From Phragmites australis (lineage: Eukaryota > Streptophyta > Magnoliopsida > Poales > Poaceae), in NCBI RefSeq assembly GCF_958298935.1, contig NC_084940.1, positions 8,586,001 through 8,650,000 of the forward strand: a stretch of 64,000 bases of DNA. The letters run 5' to 3'. Under the pieces are notes generated by a model, which made no database searches, was not told where the DNA came from, and worked only from the letters and a program-made list of their open reading frames with translations. This document shows, in pieces, positions 22,860-35,816 of this stretch. The translations under genes and the position numbers were made by a program. Within the stretch, counting starts at the first letter, position 1; the number at the start of each line of letters is the position of its first letter.

Positions 22860-23146
22860 AAAAGGGCGCAATTAGGGAGCCGTTTGGCCTTCCTTAACTC
22901 CGCGACCCGCCTAAATCCTTCCCCCCTGTTTCATTCCCTTCCACCGCGGCAAGGCAACCGTCCTCCTCCCCCACGCCGCGCTCTCCCCCTCCTCAAAGCC
23001 CATTCCGAAACGGCGGCCTCCGCGAACTCGTGACCTTTGCGAGCCCCCGATATTTCACGACCCGGCGGCGCCGCGACGCGAGGGGGAGGCGGCGGCGGCG
23101 GCGGCTTTAAGCGTCTCTCCGCGCGATCGCTGCTGGGGCTCTCCAG
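22860..23146 (+). promoter_or_regulatory. Core promoter / non-coding first exon of the AUG8-like gene
   Basis: CT-rich then GC-rich leader, including a (GGC)n run near 23090-23103, ending CTCCAG at 23146 followed by GTGAGGAG, a good splice donor. No ATG-initiated frame runs into it. I infer a 5'UTR exon and a leader intron of about 1.45 kb. Possible acceptors are the AG at 24552, 24592 or 24612. Long leader introns often raise expression in grasses. The transcription start is not determined. Confidence 0.5.
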
Positions 23147-24669
23147 GTGAGGAGTTTTTTTTTTTGTCTCTCTTGGCGCGTGTTTGGTCGGTTTCGGAGC
23201 TAGGGGTTAGGGTTTGTTTTGTTCGGTTGCGTAGTGCCGACCGATTCGCGCTGGGGAGCTGCGGGTTTTCATTTTACCTTTTGTTGCTTGATTTGAGTTC
23301 GAGGGAGTAGGATGGGTTGGGTTGGGCGATGGAGAGTGGTTTGGGTATGGTGGTGATCGCGAGCTTCGTCCGGGCTCAGATGGTTCGGATGCGCTCTGCG
23401 TTGGTTTTTACGGTACGGAAATCGCTTGTGTAAATCCGGTTGGCTTCCCGTGGGTTCTTCGCTGCTGTCGAATTATTACTCCGATGCGTCACTTGGGTCT
23501 ACCGCTGTGGATTCGGTGGGGTTCTGGGTCGTGCGGAGCGACTATTGAGAAATTTTGGCATGACGTGGTTCCCCTTGGCTTTGCTGGAGGAGTAGAGCTC
23601 GAGCTTGGGAAATTTCGCCAACTGTGGAAATGTGGCATTGGGTTACTCGGTGATTTGGACGCTTAATTACTCTGCAGTGGATTTGTTAAAGACTGGATGC
23701 TTAGTCGTTGTAGTAGCAGCAACAGCAGGACTTGATCGTTAGGTGACTTTATAGTTTATACAAGACCCCTGCAGTGAATCCTATAAATCCCAAAGTTAAT
23801 GTCTCTATGCAGTTTATGCTAAATTCGCTCGTGGTGTCTGAACATTTCGAGAAAGGGCTATCTAATTGACCCAACAAAGCAAGCAGCATATGCCATTACC
23901 TTGCGACTAATGGACTTTATGCTTCATTAGTTGATTTAGTCGAAGAAAATTTCCGGCAACTTCAAGTGAACCCTGGCAATTTATTTATTACTCTGTCTGC
24001 TGTTATATTTTCCCTTGTCTCTATCAGGACGGGCATATCCGTAGTCCATGTGCATAGATCATAAGTGGTAAGTATTAAAAAAGCTCCCTGTTTCCCATGC
24101 TGCTTCCGGTGGGAAATTATTAGGCAAGAGATTTGGCTCGCATGCATGTGGATTGTCCTGTCTGTTCCAAAACCATCAGAATCTCCGTGAATAATTTGTT
24201 TATTTGCTTCGTCCTTGCTCGAATGCTGCATGATCCCATATAGAAGCTCAGTTTGCCCCCAAAAAATCTTCTTATGCTTTATAGTGGCTGCAGTTATGTA
24301 TAATGTATTTATACATGCCAGTGTCACCTTCCTCCCTTGCTTCCAAGCCTCCAGTCCAGCCATTATATTGCCACAAGAGGGATTGAGGGAACAACTGCAG
24401 CTGTTCAGAATTGTGGTACTCAAAGTGAATTCAGTGACCTGAGTATATTGCTTTTCCATGTCAATTTGGTGCCCTCTCATGGTTCTTGTATATGTAGAAA
24501 GTTATGTTGCTTGTTTCTGAGTTAAATTTAGATGAATGCTTTTCTTCATTAGGCTTATTGTTTCTGTTTGGTGCCTGTTTCTGGATCATTAGGAAGATTT
24601 TGGCCGCTGCAGAAAGCTAGTTCATGAGATCCACATTGTTGCGGTTTGTTCTGGAAGTTGCTATTCTTG

Positions 24670-27600
24670 ATGGATGCCCTTAAGAGTGTTGTGAAGAAGG
24701 CTGCTCTTGTCGATGAGACTCTAAGACCACCACTAATTCCATCAGAGAAGCACAATGCTTTCAGCGGGAGAGATGTTAAATCCAGGTACAAGTCTGGTCT
24801 GGCTGCTGCCACTAAGACAAGGAGATGTACATCACCAAGTCTTGGCCGGACGTCTGCAACTGAAGATATACCAGGACCCCAAAGGGCACAATCAGCAGAT
24901 AGAGGAAGGCCCTCAACACCTTCAACCCCTTCTTCTAGGGTGTCAACACCCTCAACCCCTACATCAAGGTCCATTACCCCTGTCCGCGATACCATCACAG
25001 GGTTGCGTAAGAGTTCTAAGTGTATAGTAAGCACAAGGGCTCCTGATGGCTTGTGGCCAGCGATGCAGAACTTGTCTTCCTCTTTCCGGTCAGAATCTGT
25101 AGCTGCACCTACTAATAAAAAAGATAAAATAGTCTCTGGCTCATGTTTGGATCGTACCAAGGGGAAGGTAAGTGTTCTAACCGAGAGGAAGAAAAGTCCT
25201 TTTAGAAGGAAGAACATTGGTGAACAATGCGAGAATGCTCAACCTTCAGAAGAGCCCCCTAAGAGGGTAATTGAGCAACACTGGTGGCCAGCCATGATAA
25301 GTAGGCATAGGCCTACGAATCTCATGTCAAGAAGTATTGACCTTTCCGACAAAGCTACTAGATCAGTTCCTTTGTCAAATACTTCAAGAGGCCTTTCACC
25401 AAGGAAGATCCCTGCTTCTGAAGTGGCAAGGAGATTGGTTATTCAGGCAAGCAGAAGAGATGATGAGGTAGATTCTGGTAATAATATTCATTCACATACA
25501 ACACAGAGATCTAAATCTGTGAGCCGGCCAAACAGAACTGTTACTTTCCCTGTTCCAGTTCTACATCGTCCATCATCACCCAGCAAGGTGTTGTCAACTG
25601 CATCCTCATCTTCCAGGACCTTTCAGAGCCCATCTCGGACAAGGCCTTCAACACCCTGTCGGTCACAAAGTGCTGGAACTATTCAATCAGGTGTTACATC
25701 TCCTGTTACTAACTACATGGTTGATGTGAAAAAGGTAAAGAAGAATGCCAGCCAAATTGAAAACATCCACCAACTGCGTCTATTGTACAATAGATACTTG
25801 CAGTGGCTCTTTATAAATGCTCGTGCAGGAGACATTCTATCATTTCAAAAGACCACAGTTGAGGTAAAAATTAGCATATTATCTACACTTTTTGAAATTC
25901 GTATATTATTTAAGTTGGCCTTGTTTCCCTTCAAGAAATAAAGGTTGGCTTTGTTCATTTCATGTGGGCTTGTTCTTTTCGGATTCCTATAGTAAATGCA
26001 ATTGGTCCCCAACTTATATGATGCCATAACAAACAATTCACACAATGCTCCTTCCCAACAAGTTAATCTTAGTGTTACAGGATATATGTCTCTTATGGTA
26101 TATTAAAAATAAGTTGCCTGACTAGGCAAGTGAACTTTTTTCTTGGTCAAAATGAATTGGCTTTGTAGATATGAGCTGATTATACTAACCATTTGACCAA
26201 AAAGGCTGACGAGTTTTTGCATCTAAATTTTTTCTCACATCTGTGCTTAGAATTAGAAGTTTGTGACCTGCTGCTGCTAAGCATTTGTACTTTGGTTTAC
26301 CACATGTGTATTTACCATTGATTTTTTTTTTGTTGAGTAATCAGTTGATGAACAAGTTGCCCTTCTTATCATGTAAAACAGAGTACTATTTATAATGTTT
26401 GGAGGAATACCTTAAACTTGTGGGATGCTGTTAATGTTAGAAGAATCATGGTGCAACACCTTCAGCAAGAATTGAGGCTGTACAACATTCTGAAAGAGCA
26501 GGTAAGGTCCGTGATCATACATCAATTGCGCATGTATTCTGGTTAGGTTGCACATTAGATCATGAGCATACTACAAAATTATGTATTTCTGTTTGAACAT
26601 AATTCCTATTTGCATCATGTTTGCACATGATAGCACAACCTTCCTTGGCGATGCTTTGTGCTCTTGAGCATGGAAAACATCTGAAAGCATAGTTGCCAAC
26701 AAATAGCAGCTCCAACCTTTGCAAGAGCACTGGGATGGCTAGGAGAAACATGTGTTGACAAGGAACTTGTCTCCTTAGATAGCAGCATGGCTAGCCACAC
26801 TAGTTGTGGTGAGCGTTGCTGGTAACAGTACCAGTGGTTGAAGCTACCTATCTACAATTCTACATAGCTTGGTTGTGTGCCTTGTGCGTACAATAGAGAG
26901 ATGGACGTTACCCTGATTGAATAATGTTCTTGTTTTAGGGTGAGACAGGATGTGGTAATAGGTAAATCTTTGAAACAGAAATAAAAAAATTATGAATGCA
27001 ATTCAAGCATACTAAAGCAATGAACTGAACTTATTACAAGGTATTATTCTTTCAGATGATGTTCTCTGATTCTGAGAGACTAAAGCCACAGTAATATTGC
27101 ATCTTCTTGTGCAAACATGGTAAATGTGGAACAAACTTAGCATTGCTGAACAAATGCATTGAACAGCACACAGTATAGGGATATAGTTGTCGTACTACAT
27201 TTTCTTTTCAAAGGAGGGATATGTGTAATCTGAAAATTATTGATATGCATAATGCAATGCAGAACTCATAGTCTTGGAAGTATGACTGTCAAATGCATAT
27301 ATCACCTTTTCTAAAATGTCTATTGTTTTGGTTCAGATTGTGTATCTTGAACAATGGCCAGCACTTGAAAGAGAGAATAGTATCTCTTTATGTGGAGCAA
27401 CTGAGGCTCTTAAAGCAAGCACACTGCGCCTGCCAGTTACATCGGGAGCAAAGGTATGCTGGGAAGAGCTTTATCAATTAAATTGCAGGCATTTTTGCAG
27501 TTGCACTTCTTTATAAATATTATTCTCATGATTTCCGATACGGTATTGTTACCATATCAACAGGCTGATGTAATTGCTCTTAGGAATGCTGTAAGCTCAG

Positions 27601-29143
27601 CTATTGATGTCATGCAAGGTTTGGGTTCATCTGTTTGCTGCATGGATTCAAAGGTCAGATAATAGCATGAATTTGTCTTAAAATTCTATTATACACTTTT
27701 ATATTTGTCTATTTGATAAAATTGAGTCTTTAAGTCATATGGTACATATTATTTCACTTATATCATTTTTTGGTAGCTGTTCAGTGCAAAATAACAATAA
27801 TATGTTGTTCCCTCAGAATGAAAATTGATAATTCACAAGTTGATTTTTTTTTAAAATTCAATAGGTTCTGATTCCTCAGCTAACATTACCTTAATAATGA
27901 ACTGAACCACATCTTTTTTAACAAGGAAACCAACCGAACTACACCAAGTAATAGTTTGAAATGATGTGCATATCAAGGTTTGATTTAAACCTGAAGCTTT
28001 TTTAGGGTCCATTTAGCATCAGATCTTCGTGGATGGGTACAAAAAGGGTTCCATTAAAAATTTCATCAAATCCATTACACCTCTGAGTCACTAAGAAATG
28101 ACCCGAGTCTCAGAAAAAAAGATGGCCCAACCAATCAATTGGCCTCCCTATATTTTATTTGTACTCAAAACTGAAAAGCTTCTTGTACATGGATTAAATT
28201 GGACCTTTTAAAAGGTTCATGACCTCAACTATATCGAGCACAGAAGTTGAGGACCTAAAATGGGACTTCCTTCCCGCTAATTCTTGTGAAGGCTTGTTTT
28301 AATTAACACTAGATTATCTTAACCAGGTTGTGGATAGGACATCTTTGGTTTCAGAACTTTCTGTCATAGCAGGACAAGAAAAGGTCACGCTCGATGAATG
28401 CAGAGAACTCTTAGCTGTGGCTGCAAAACTGCAGGTACTTAAATTCTGCTCCCAAGTTAGTGTTAAAACAATTAGTTTTTAATAGGATGTCCCGTTCTCA
28501 AAGTTTAGATGCTATCAAGGTGTCAAAATATAAAGTTTGAAATCATGTTGTTTAACCATTCCGTTTGGGATCAAATTATCCTTCTTATTTTCATCTATCT
28601 TTACCAGCAAGTATCAAGGTCATAGACTACAATCTGATCAAATGGCTTCCTACATTATGTTCGTATAACTTGGTACTGTAGCTTTAAAAGAAAAGGGGTT
28701 CGCATTGGCTCGATACGTTGAAAATAATGATATGTTTTCAGCCGGGTCCTTCCCTACTGTTCACCTTAAAACAATGAATTGTGGTATTCTGATTAGTAGA
28801 GGAATGAAGTTGAACTCTAGCTCTGTGGTCTAGCCACCTGAAACCATGGAGTGTTAATTATTATTTGAAAGATGGGATTGAGCTGTAGTAGAGGAAATTT
28901 AAGGGCATGGACCAAAGTACCATATATATATAAGTGACCATGGAGCTCATAATTCGTAATTTTTTAATAATATAGTATGCCTCTATTTGATGGTGAACTG
29001 GTGATCAAGTGTTTCATCGATTTTCTTCTCAAGGGACATGATGCTGGCAGTTTGTACACAAGAACTTAACTAATTTTCTCCCGATTTTTGTTCAGGTGCA
29101 GGAGTCTAGCCTACGGACACATCTTATGCAGCAAAGACACTGA
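24670..29143 (+). CDS. AUGMIN subunit 8-like / QWRF-family microtubule protein
   Basis: Six coding exons, all in phase 0 with GT-AG borders: 24670-25863, 26382-26501, 27337-27453, 27564-27653, 28327-28434 and 29096-29143, giving 558 residues. The basic N-terminal half is Ser/Thr/Pro-rich and disordered (for example PSTPSTPSSRVSTPSTPTSR), the type that binds microtubules. It also has the short family signatures LRPPLIPSEKHNA and DGLWPAMQNLSSSF. The C-terminal half is helical and begins with the QWRF box (HQLRLLYNRYLQWLFINARA, residues about 364-383), followed by VWRNTLNLWDAV, YLEQWPALERENSISL, GATEALKASTLRLPV and so on. In Arabidopsis AUG8 replaces the HAUS6-partner subunit in augmin, which recruits gamma-tubulin to branch microtubules in spindles and the cortex. 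Oddity: the motif reads QWLF, not QWRF. AUG8 is favoured over other QWRF members by the N-terminal signatures, but orthology needs a tree. Confidence 0.88.
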
Positions 29144-29282
29144 CTTGTTGATATGAATTAACAAGCCGAGCAAGGTCTGGATATCCCAGACCATGCTTTC
29201 AAACAGGTACAACTGTGCAGCTTGAACCTGCAAACTACAAGAACATATCATGCAAACAGAAAAGGAATCTGTAGAGAGAAAT

Positions 29283-29288
29283 AATAAA
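29283..29288 (+). terminator. AATAAA polyadenylation signal candidate, AUG8-like gene
   Basis: A canonical AATAAA lies 140 bp after the AUG8-like stop codon, a usual 3'UTR distance. It is the first such hexamer downstream of the stop. Confidence 0.5.
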
Positions 29289-30201
29289 GAACAACCAAAT
29301 GTTAAACATCCCTTGGAGATCATGGTGTGATGCTGCGCAGCTAACTACTCCCAGTGCATAGAGATGATAGGTTTACTTAAAGGTCTCATCATATGTAAAT
29401 GGTTTTCACCATATAGTGCACTCCCAGCCTCCTTTAGTTTTTTTTCTCATTTCATTCGCTGTATAGAGCCCTCTTCTTTTCCATTGTATTTTTTGACATT
29501 TTGCAAGAAAATACACAGTTGAAATTGATGGGCTGAGATGATGAAGAAAAAAAAATCTGACTTTTCCATTTAGAAACCTGTAAGATTTTGTGCTTCGCTT
29601 TGGACGCATAACCAACTAACTTCAGTGTTGTGTGAATACTGACATCTTACTCGCCTTTGGATTGATGTTGACTCCAAAGTAGCACTGGTGCTGGACACAC
29701 ATCAGTTTGTTAAAATGTCGAGACATTGATTATTCCACCTCTTTCTTGAATTGTTAGCAAAGCTTAAGTTCACATCTCACATTCAGGATTGTCAGGTCCT
29801 TCACCTAGACTAAAGCACAAACAAAAATATCCACAAGCAAATTTCCTTGCTAAACTTACGGTGCAGACTTTTTTTCGAGCGAAATGGTGCAGATTCTGAA
29901 ATCTGATTTTGAAACGATGGCGCACGACCAAGCAGAACCACCTGTTTCTAAGCTAACATTAGCATATGGTTTAAACCAACTTTACCAGCTTCCAGCAGGA
30001 GCAAACACTCCTACAAAACTTACGACATGAATGTCATCTGCTGTTTAACATTCAGACCTTGTCGTTTGTTCAATTCCTCTTCCGACAATTCTGGGTCCCA
30101 GAATATTACACAACATAGCATGTGCTTCAAAACATCAGCAGTTCAAAAACTTCTAAATTGTTTCCTGTCCCTATGCACAAGCTCCAGAACTCTTGACGAG
30201 C
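29289..30201. other. Convergent intergenic gap / 3'UTRs
   Basis: About 0.9 kb between two genes transcribed toward each other. The right-hand 150-250 bp would be the CesA 3'UTR. No gene or transposon signature was recognised. Confidence 0.5.
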
Positions 30202-33200
30202 TCAGCAGTTGATGCCGCACTGCTTCACGTCCGGCCCCTTGGCCCTGACGATGAACGGGTCGATCCTGACCCAGAGCAGGGAGAAGATGGAGGCCAGCAG
30301 CACGGACCAGATGACAACAATGGTGGGCGTCCTGTTCTGTCTCCCCATGAGCCCCTTGAGGAACGGGTACAGGTGGACGATGACCCAGAAGGCGAAGAAG
30401 AGCTTGCCGAAGAGCGGCCCCCACGACTGGTAGCCATTGTTGATGGCGTCGGAGATGCCAGCCACGACGCCGATGATGTTGATGATGAGCAGCGTCGTCG
30501 GAGGGATGAGGAGCGTGGTCCACTTGAAGGCGTAGAGGTCGGCGAACTCGTCGTCCTCGTCGCCCGTGGCCTTGGAGGTGACCGTGAAGTTGGTGTCGAT
30601 CCCGGCCAGGACCTTGAGCAGGCCCTGCACGACGGCGAACAGGTGCGCCGACACGCCGCCGATGACCCAGAATTGCTCGTTCCTCCACCACTCCTCGATG
30701 CTCACCCCGCTCCACCGCATCTCGAGGATGCCCGTCGCGAAGATGGAGATGAAGAGGGAGATGAAGAACAGGCTGGCGAACGTGCTAATCTGCAAAGTCG
30801 CAGAAAGGTGTCAGACATAACATTTGAACCGGTGGTTTTGGCGGGAATGCTGAAGAAATAGGCCGTTGCACTAACCGGCGGCATGATGAACTTGCCGGTG
30901 AGGAGGCAGACGGCGGGGAGGGTGCAGTAGGCGAGCAGCGGCAGCGAGGTGAACGGGTAGATGGTGGTGTTGATGTAGGCGAAGCGCTCGAGCCACTTGA
31001 GGTTGCCGTTCTTGTAGCCGTACAGCAAGGGGCTGTGCCGGCTGAAGAAGATCTCCACGGACCCCAGCGCCCACCGCAGCACCTGGTTCAGACGGTCGGA
31101 CAGGTTGATCGGCGCCGACCCCTTGAACGCCGCCCGCTTCGGCATGCAGTACACCGACCGCCAGCCGCGGCAGTGCATCTTGAACCCGGTGAGGATGTCC
31201 TCCGTGATCGAGCCGTAGATCCACCCCAGCTGCAGCACCCATGGCAGGCAATTCATGACTGACCGGAGCAATGCAGAGAGCCGACATAATTGATGGTTCC
31301 AGCGGTTGATGGCTCACCTCCAGACCCCAGTCGGTCTTGTCCTCGTAGCCGCAGCTGATGACATGGATGGCCTCCTTGAGGAGAGCGGCGGGGCTTGACG
31401 AAGGAGGGACGCCGCCTTCCTCCATGAGCGTCGACGTGACAAACGCCGCGGACTGCCCAAACCGCTTCTCGAAGTTCATTTGGGACATGAGCATCTCCTT
31501 GTCACTGTCCATCCCTGAAAACAAGAACAGGTTGCAATTTCAGCAATCTTCAAAGCTCCCTGAACTGAGCCAATGTTCTTCACAAGTTTCATCTGAAACT
31601 CACCGATATCAGCCGTGGCCTCTGGCAGCCCGTCCTTGGCGTGCTTCCGCTTCTTGCGGCCGAAGCACGGGCAGCAGTCGCAGGTCACCATTTTCGGTCT
31701 CTTGGGGCCCTTGGGAGGGTTGTAGCCGTAGAGAGCCTGTCGCCTGAATACACATCCTGTTCCGACGTACACCGGGCCTTGGATGCCGTCCAGCCCCTTC
31801 ATGTTGATCTGATCACCAAGAACTGCCATTGTCAGAATCCATCACTCATAGTTTTTCTTCTAGATTCATTTAGGTGTGATCAGACTGCAGGCTTACGTCG
31901 AAGAAGACGGTGTTCCTATTGGCGTATCGGTCGTGCGTGTCGATGCCGTCGAACCGCTGCGGGAACTGCACGTAGCAGACCTTCCGGCCGACCTGAGCAT
32001 CCATGAGGAAGCACATCGCCTCCCGGACGGCCTTGCTGTTGTTGATGTAGTGATCACAATCCAAGTTGAGCATGAAAGACGCGTTTGTCAGCACGGCGGA
32101 GACACGGATCTGCCGGAGAAAAGTTCAGAGAATCGCAGGGCATTCCTTAGTCTACGTTTCAAGGAGATGAAGAGGTCTCAGGTGTATTAGTACCAGAGCG
32201 TTCATGGCGCCGGCCTTCTTGTGGTGCTGGAAGCCGGGGCGCTTCTCACGGGAGACGTAGACGAGGCGGGGCAGCTCGTTGCCCTCGGTGTCGTGGCCGC
32301 CGCTGTGGCCCAGGAACACCTGGATCATGCCAGGGTGGTCGCGGGTGTTGTTCCCCGGCCACGGCGTGCCGTCCTTCATGATCCACCCCTCTGCCGGCAC
32401 CTTCATCGCCTTCGCCACCAGCGCGTTGATCCGCACCTTGAACTCCTCGTACTCTCTCTGCTCAATCAATCAGTCAGCGTGATCAGGAATGGTGTTCCTT
32501 ACCAAATTCCAACGGAACCATTGAGTTGATTCCAGTGTGCTGCAGTACCTTCATGGCGCGGCGTTCTTGGACGAACGTCGGCTGGACCTTGTCTTTGAGG
32601 TAGTCGACCTTCTGCGAGAAGTAGAACTCGGGGGCGCGGGGCTCGATGCTGAACTTCTTGCAGAACGGCACCCACTTGCGCGCGAACTCGGCGGTCTCCG
32701 ACAGCGCCTCGAACGTCAGCATCGACGCGCCGTCGTCGGAGACGTAGCAGGAGACCTTGTCCATCGGGTAGTCCACGGCCAGTATGGAGAGCACAGTGTT
32801 CGCTGTCACCAGTGGGGGCTCCTTGAGCGGGTCCACCGTGCTGACGAAGATGTCCACCGCCGACAGCAGCGACGGCTCCCCTTCCCTCTCGTACCTGCAA
32901 TGTTCACAGAACTCAGAGGCATGCCGTGGATTATCATTTGTCACTGGGAAGCTGGCTGCTTCTTGTTCTGTTTTTGATCAAGAACTTGTGATGGATGATG
33001 TCTCGACCTGAGCGAAAGGCGGTCGAGGTAGGTCTCGCGGTCGATGGGGAACCACTTGGGGAACTGGTCGAGGATCCATGAGATGGCAAACCAAATCTCG
33101 CAGATGATGGAGGTGAGCCACAGGCCGATGGCTTCCGGGACGGGGTGCAGGATGCGGTACCGGAGGAAGAAGGCGAGGACGACGAGACGGAGCACGATGA

Positions 33201-34417
33201 CCATCCGGTACGGGTTCACCTTGCTCGACGCGATCGCCACCTTCCTCGACAGTGGCTGCCTCGCCTCGTCGTTCCTGCTCGTCGGAAAAAGAACAAAAAT
33301 TTCAGGTGATCAACGTCTATTCTTGGAATCTGCTGCTGTGATGGGTAAGACGAGCTCGAGCTGGTTTCGAGGTTTACAGCGGCACGTCGGCGTCCATGTC
33401 GTCGGGATCGCCGGCGCCAAGGATGCCCTGCTTGGACTTCCAATCGTCCATCCTCCCCTTCCAGCTCACTTCCTTCTTCTCATCCCACTTTGCACTTCCT
33501 GGTAATCAAATCCATCAGGAAATGATCAATGTCGTTTGATTTGAACAGACGAGACAAACGACATTTTTCTGATTCGATCATGAACAGCAAGCAACGAAGC
33601 ATACTAACCTGGCTCAGACACAGGGTAGGGATGAATGCGCTTGTGCAGGGAAGAGGAGTGCTCGCTGTGGCCATAGCCGTTGCCTACCGGAAACTCGCCG
33701 CTCACCTAAGGAATTCAAATTAGAAATCCTGGAGAGCGAGGGGGGAACGAACAACTAGTAGAATCAATCGAGTGGCTAGTAGGGGTATATATACCGGCAC
33801 AGAGCGAGAGCCGGTGATGATCTGTGGGATCTGCGGAGTGTTGTTGCCCTCGCCGTCGTCGGGGCCCCTCCCGTAGCTCATCTTGCCGTGCAGCATCGCC
33901 TCGGTGATGTGGCTGTTCTGCATGCCGCCCTGCAGCTGCCGCTGCTTCTCCTTCTCGTCGTCGTCGATGTTGAACTCGTGCTCCAGGTCGTCGATGTCCT
34001 CCTCGTCGTCGTCTCCCGCCACCCTCGGGCTCCCTTGACATCATTCGAGATCATGCAAATTGACAGTAATCAGCAACGTGACTAATCGATCGATCATCAG
34101 GTTCATGGACAAGCCGGGCAAGAAATGGCAAAAAAAAAAAATGTACCCTTGAGGCGCTTGTAGCGGGTCTTGCACTGGGGGCAGTTCTGTGTGCCCTCCC
34201 GACGCTCGTACTCGTAGCAGGGGCGGCACACCGGGAAGCCGCACTCGTTGCAGGCGACGAAGAGGTCGCCGTCCACCGTGAGCCCGACCTCGTCGCCGCA
34301 TATCTCGCACACCTGCCCGCTCAGCGCCCGCAGCGGCTTGGGGTCCTCGTGCCCGCGGATGAGCACCAGCTCGTTCCGGTTGTGCGAGCCGGCCACCAGC
34401 CCGGCGCTCGCCTCCAT
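30202..34417 (-). CDS. CESA6-like: Cellulose synthase catalytic subunit, CesA6-type (primary wall)
   Basis: A plasma-membrane glucosyltransferase polymerising beta-1,4-glucan from UDP-glucose. Twelve exons with GT-AG borders: 34417-34147, 34033-33795, 33705-33609, 33498-33378, 33274-33008, 32894-32549, 32457-32194, 32109-31897, 31808-31604, 31514-31318, 31229-30876 and 30789-30202, giving 1053 residues. The N-terminal RING-type zinc finger has eight cysteines (residues 37, 40, 56, 59, 64, 67, 79, 82). Two TM helices come next, then the catalytic domain with SDDG (about 384-387), the plant-conserved region, LDCD (551-554), the Cys/Lys-rich class-specific region ([14 protein letters not shown]), TED (749-751) and QVLRW (789-793), then a TM bundle ending [11 protein letters not shown]. 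The start [17 protein letters not shown] is the standard CesA beginning. N-terminal wording ([20 protein letters not shown]) and tail point to the CesA6 clade of grasses, active in primary walls as one of three CesA isoforms per complex. No lesion was seen. The antisense frames here are shadows. Confidence 0.96.
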
Positions 34418-34860
34418 CGCGACGCCGACGAGGCCGAGGTGCTCTTGGCCTCCCTATGGCGCTCACGCTCGCAGACAAGGCGACGCAAGTAGTGTGTGAG
34501 ATGCTCTGCCTTGTGGCAGGGGCTAGCTAGCTATATGAGAGGCCAGAGGAGAGGGAGGTTTTGGCGGGTGGGAGAGGTGAGGGGTGCCTGTTCGAACGAT
34601 CGGCGAGCGCGCGCGATTTGGTGCGTGCTGGAGGCGATCGGGCCGTCGGCGCGTGGGTGTGAGTTCGTGTGACGCGCGCGTCCGTGGCTGGTGAGGGGGA
34701 GCCGGTGTTGGTTGGGTGCGGCGTCCCCGTTGCCGCGAAGCGAAGCGAAAGGCTCGCCTTGCCGCTTGCGCTGGCTTGCAGCTGAATGCTGCTGCCGTTG
34801 TCAGGCTGCGTCCGGACCAGCCCCTCGACCAACCGTGACTTGGCTTTCCGGCCATCTCAT
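34418..34860 (-). promoter_or_regulatory. CesA 5' leader and proximal promoter
   Basis: GC-rich sequence upstream of the CesA start. On the minus strand a weak TATA-like CATATAGC lies near 34532, about 115 bp upstream of the ATG. The short frames at 34523-34855 (-) are composition artefacts. No boxed element is certain. Confidence 0.35.
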
Positions 34861-35007
34861 TTTTTAACTTGACGGTACTACTTTTTCAGAAAAGATTTTT
34901 GAAACTAATCAGCCTGTGTTTTTTCATAAATGGGATGCTTTTTTCTCTTCCCGTGGGACGTGCTATGAATTAAGAAAATATATTTATTTGTATTTATATT
35001 TATGTAT

Positions 35008-35816
35008 TTGTTGGTGAAAGAAACTGTTTTCCACAAACACGATGCGGCGAGAATAAACTTACAGGAGTGGCTAAGCTTAGGGAAGAAGTAGAGACGAAAA
35101 GAATGCCTAGAGTGATTATGAAATCTGCTTCCCTGGGTATTGTATACCTATGATTTGTATTTATAGTGTCATTCAGAGAGCAAATATATAAGCACACCCT
35201 ATGGGGATTGTGATACAAGTTGCCGCTTATATGACTAGGGACCTAGGGATAGTTTAGTGAAAAATTCCACTGGTCCAGACCATACTATCAGCTGCTATGA
35301 TACTATCCCCGAATAGTGGAGGTTATTGTGACGGTATGTGGCCACAATGCTTAGTCGGTTGTCGACGATGGCACACCGGCCATGTGCGGCAAACCTAGGG
35401 CGGCCACCACTTGCGTCTGAGTGTCATGGCAGCCACTACTTGCACTAGGTGTCAGAGTGGGCACTACCAGTCGGGTGCCAGGGCGGCCACTACTTGCACT
35501 AGGTGTCAGGGCGATCATCACTTGCACTAGGTGTCAGGGCGATCATCACTTGCACTGGCATTAAATGTCAATCCAATTGTGGTCGTCTATGTGACCAGTG
35601 GGCCTGTCCCACTAGGTACATCAGGGTTCCTCGCCCCTCCCGAGGCCTTTGGAAGGCTTCGAAGGCTTGAGCCTTTGGGACCCTCCGGAGCCCGTCGTTG
35701 CCAGAGGGGTTCTCAGCCTGATGGTCTTTGGACGCAGTCTTGATGGAGCCAATGGGTGTCGGGAGTCCTTGGTTGCAACCTCCTAACAATATTCATGGGC
35801 TGAGGTGTTCCCCTAA
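35008..35816. mobile_element. LTR (solo or end LTR) of a retrotransposon
   Basis: Begins TGTTGGTGAAAGAAA and ends CCCCTAACA, so it has TG..CA ends and the inverted terminal pair TGTTGG/CCTAACA. The first 200 bp resemble the segment at 52868-53060 (shared words GTGAAAGAAA, AGAATAAACTTACAGGAGTG, AAGAAGTAGA, TATTTATAGTGTC). That makes them two diverged copies of one LTR family. No target duplication was confirmed and no second LTR is in the window. Confidence 0.55.
35391..35570. repeat. ~28-bp minisatellite inside the LTR
   Basis: Five to six imperfect copies of a unit like CACTTGCACTAGGTGTCAGG plus GCGRYCAT. The last copies are nearly identical. Confidence 0.85.

Noticed and set aside
30193..30861. 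222-codon plus-strand frame at the CesA 3' end
   Set aside because: Antisense shadow of the last CesA exon. It runs over the intron without splice logic and matches no domain.
35391..35570. CRISPR-like regular repeat
   Set aside because: Contiguous minisatellite units without unique spacers, inside a plant LTR.
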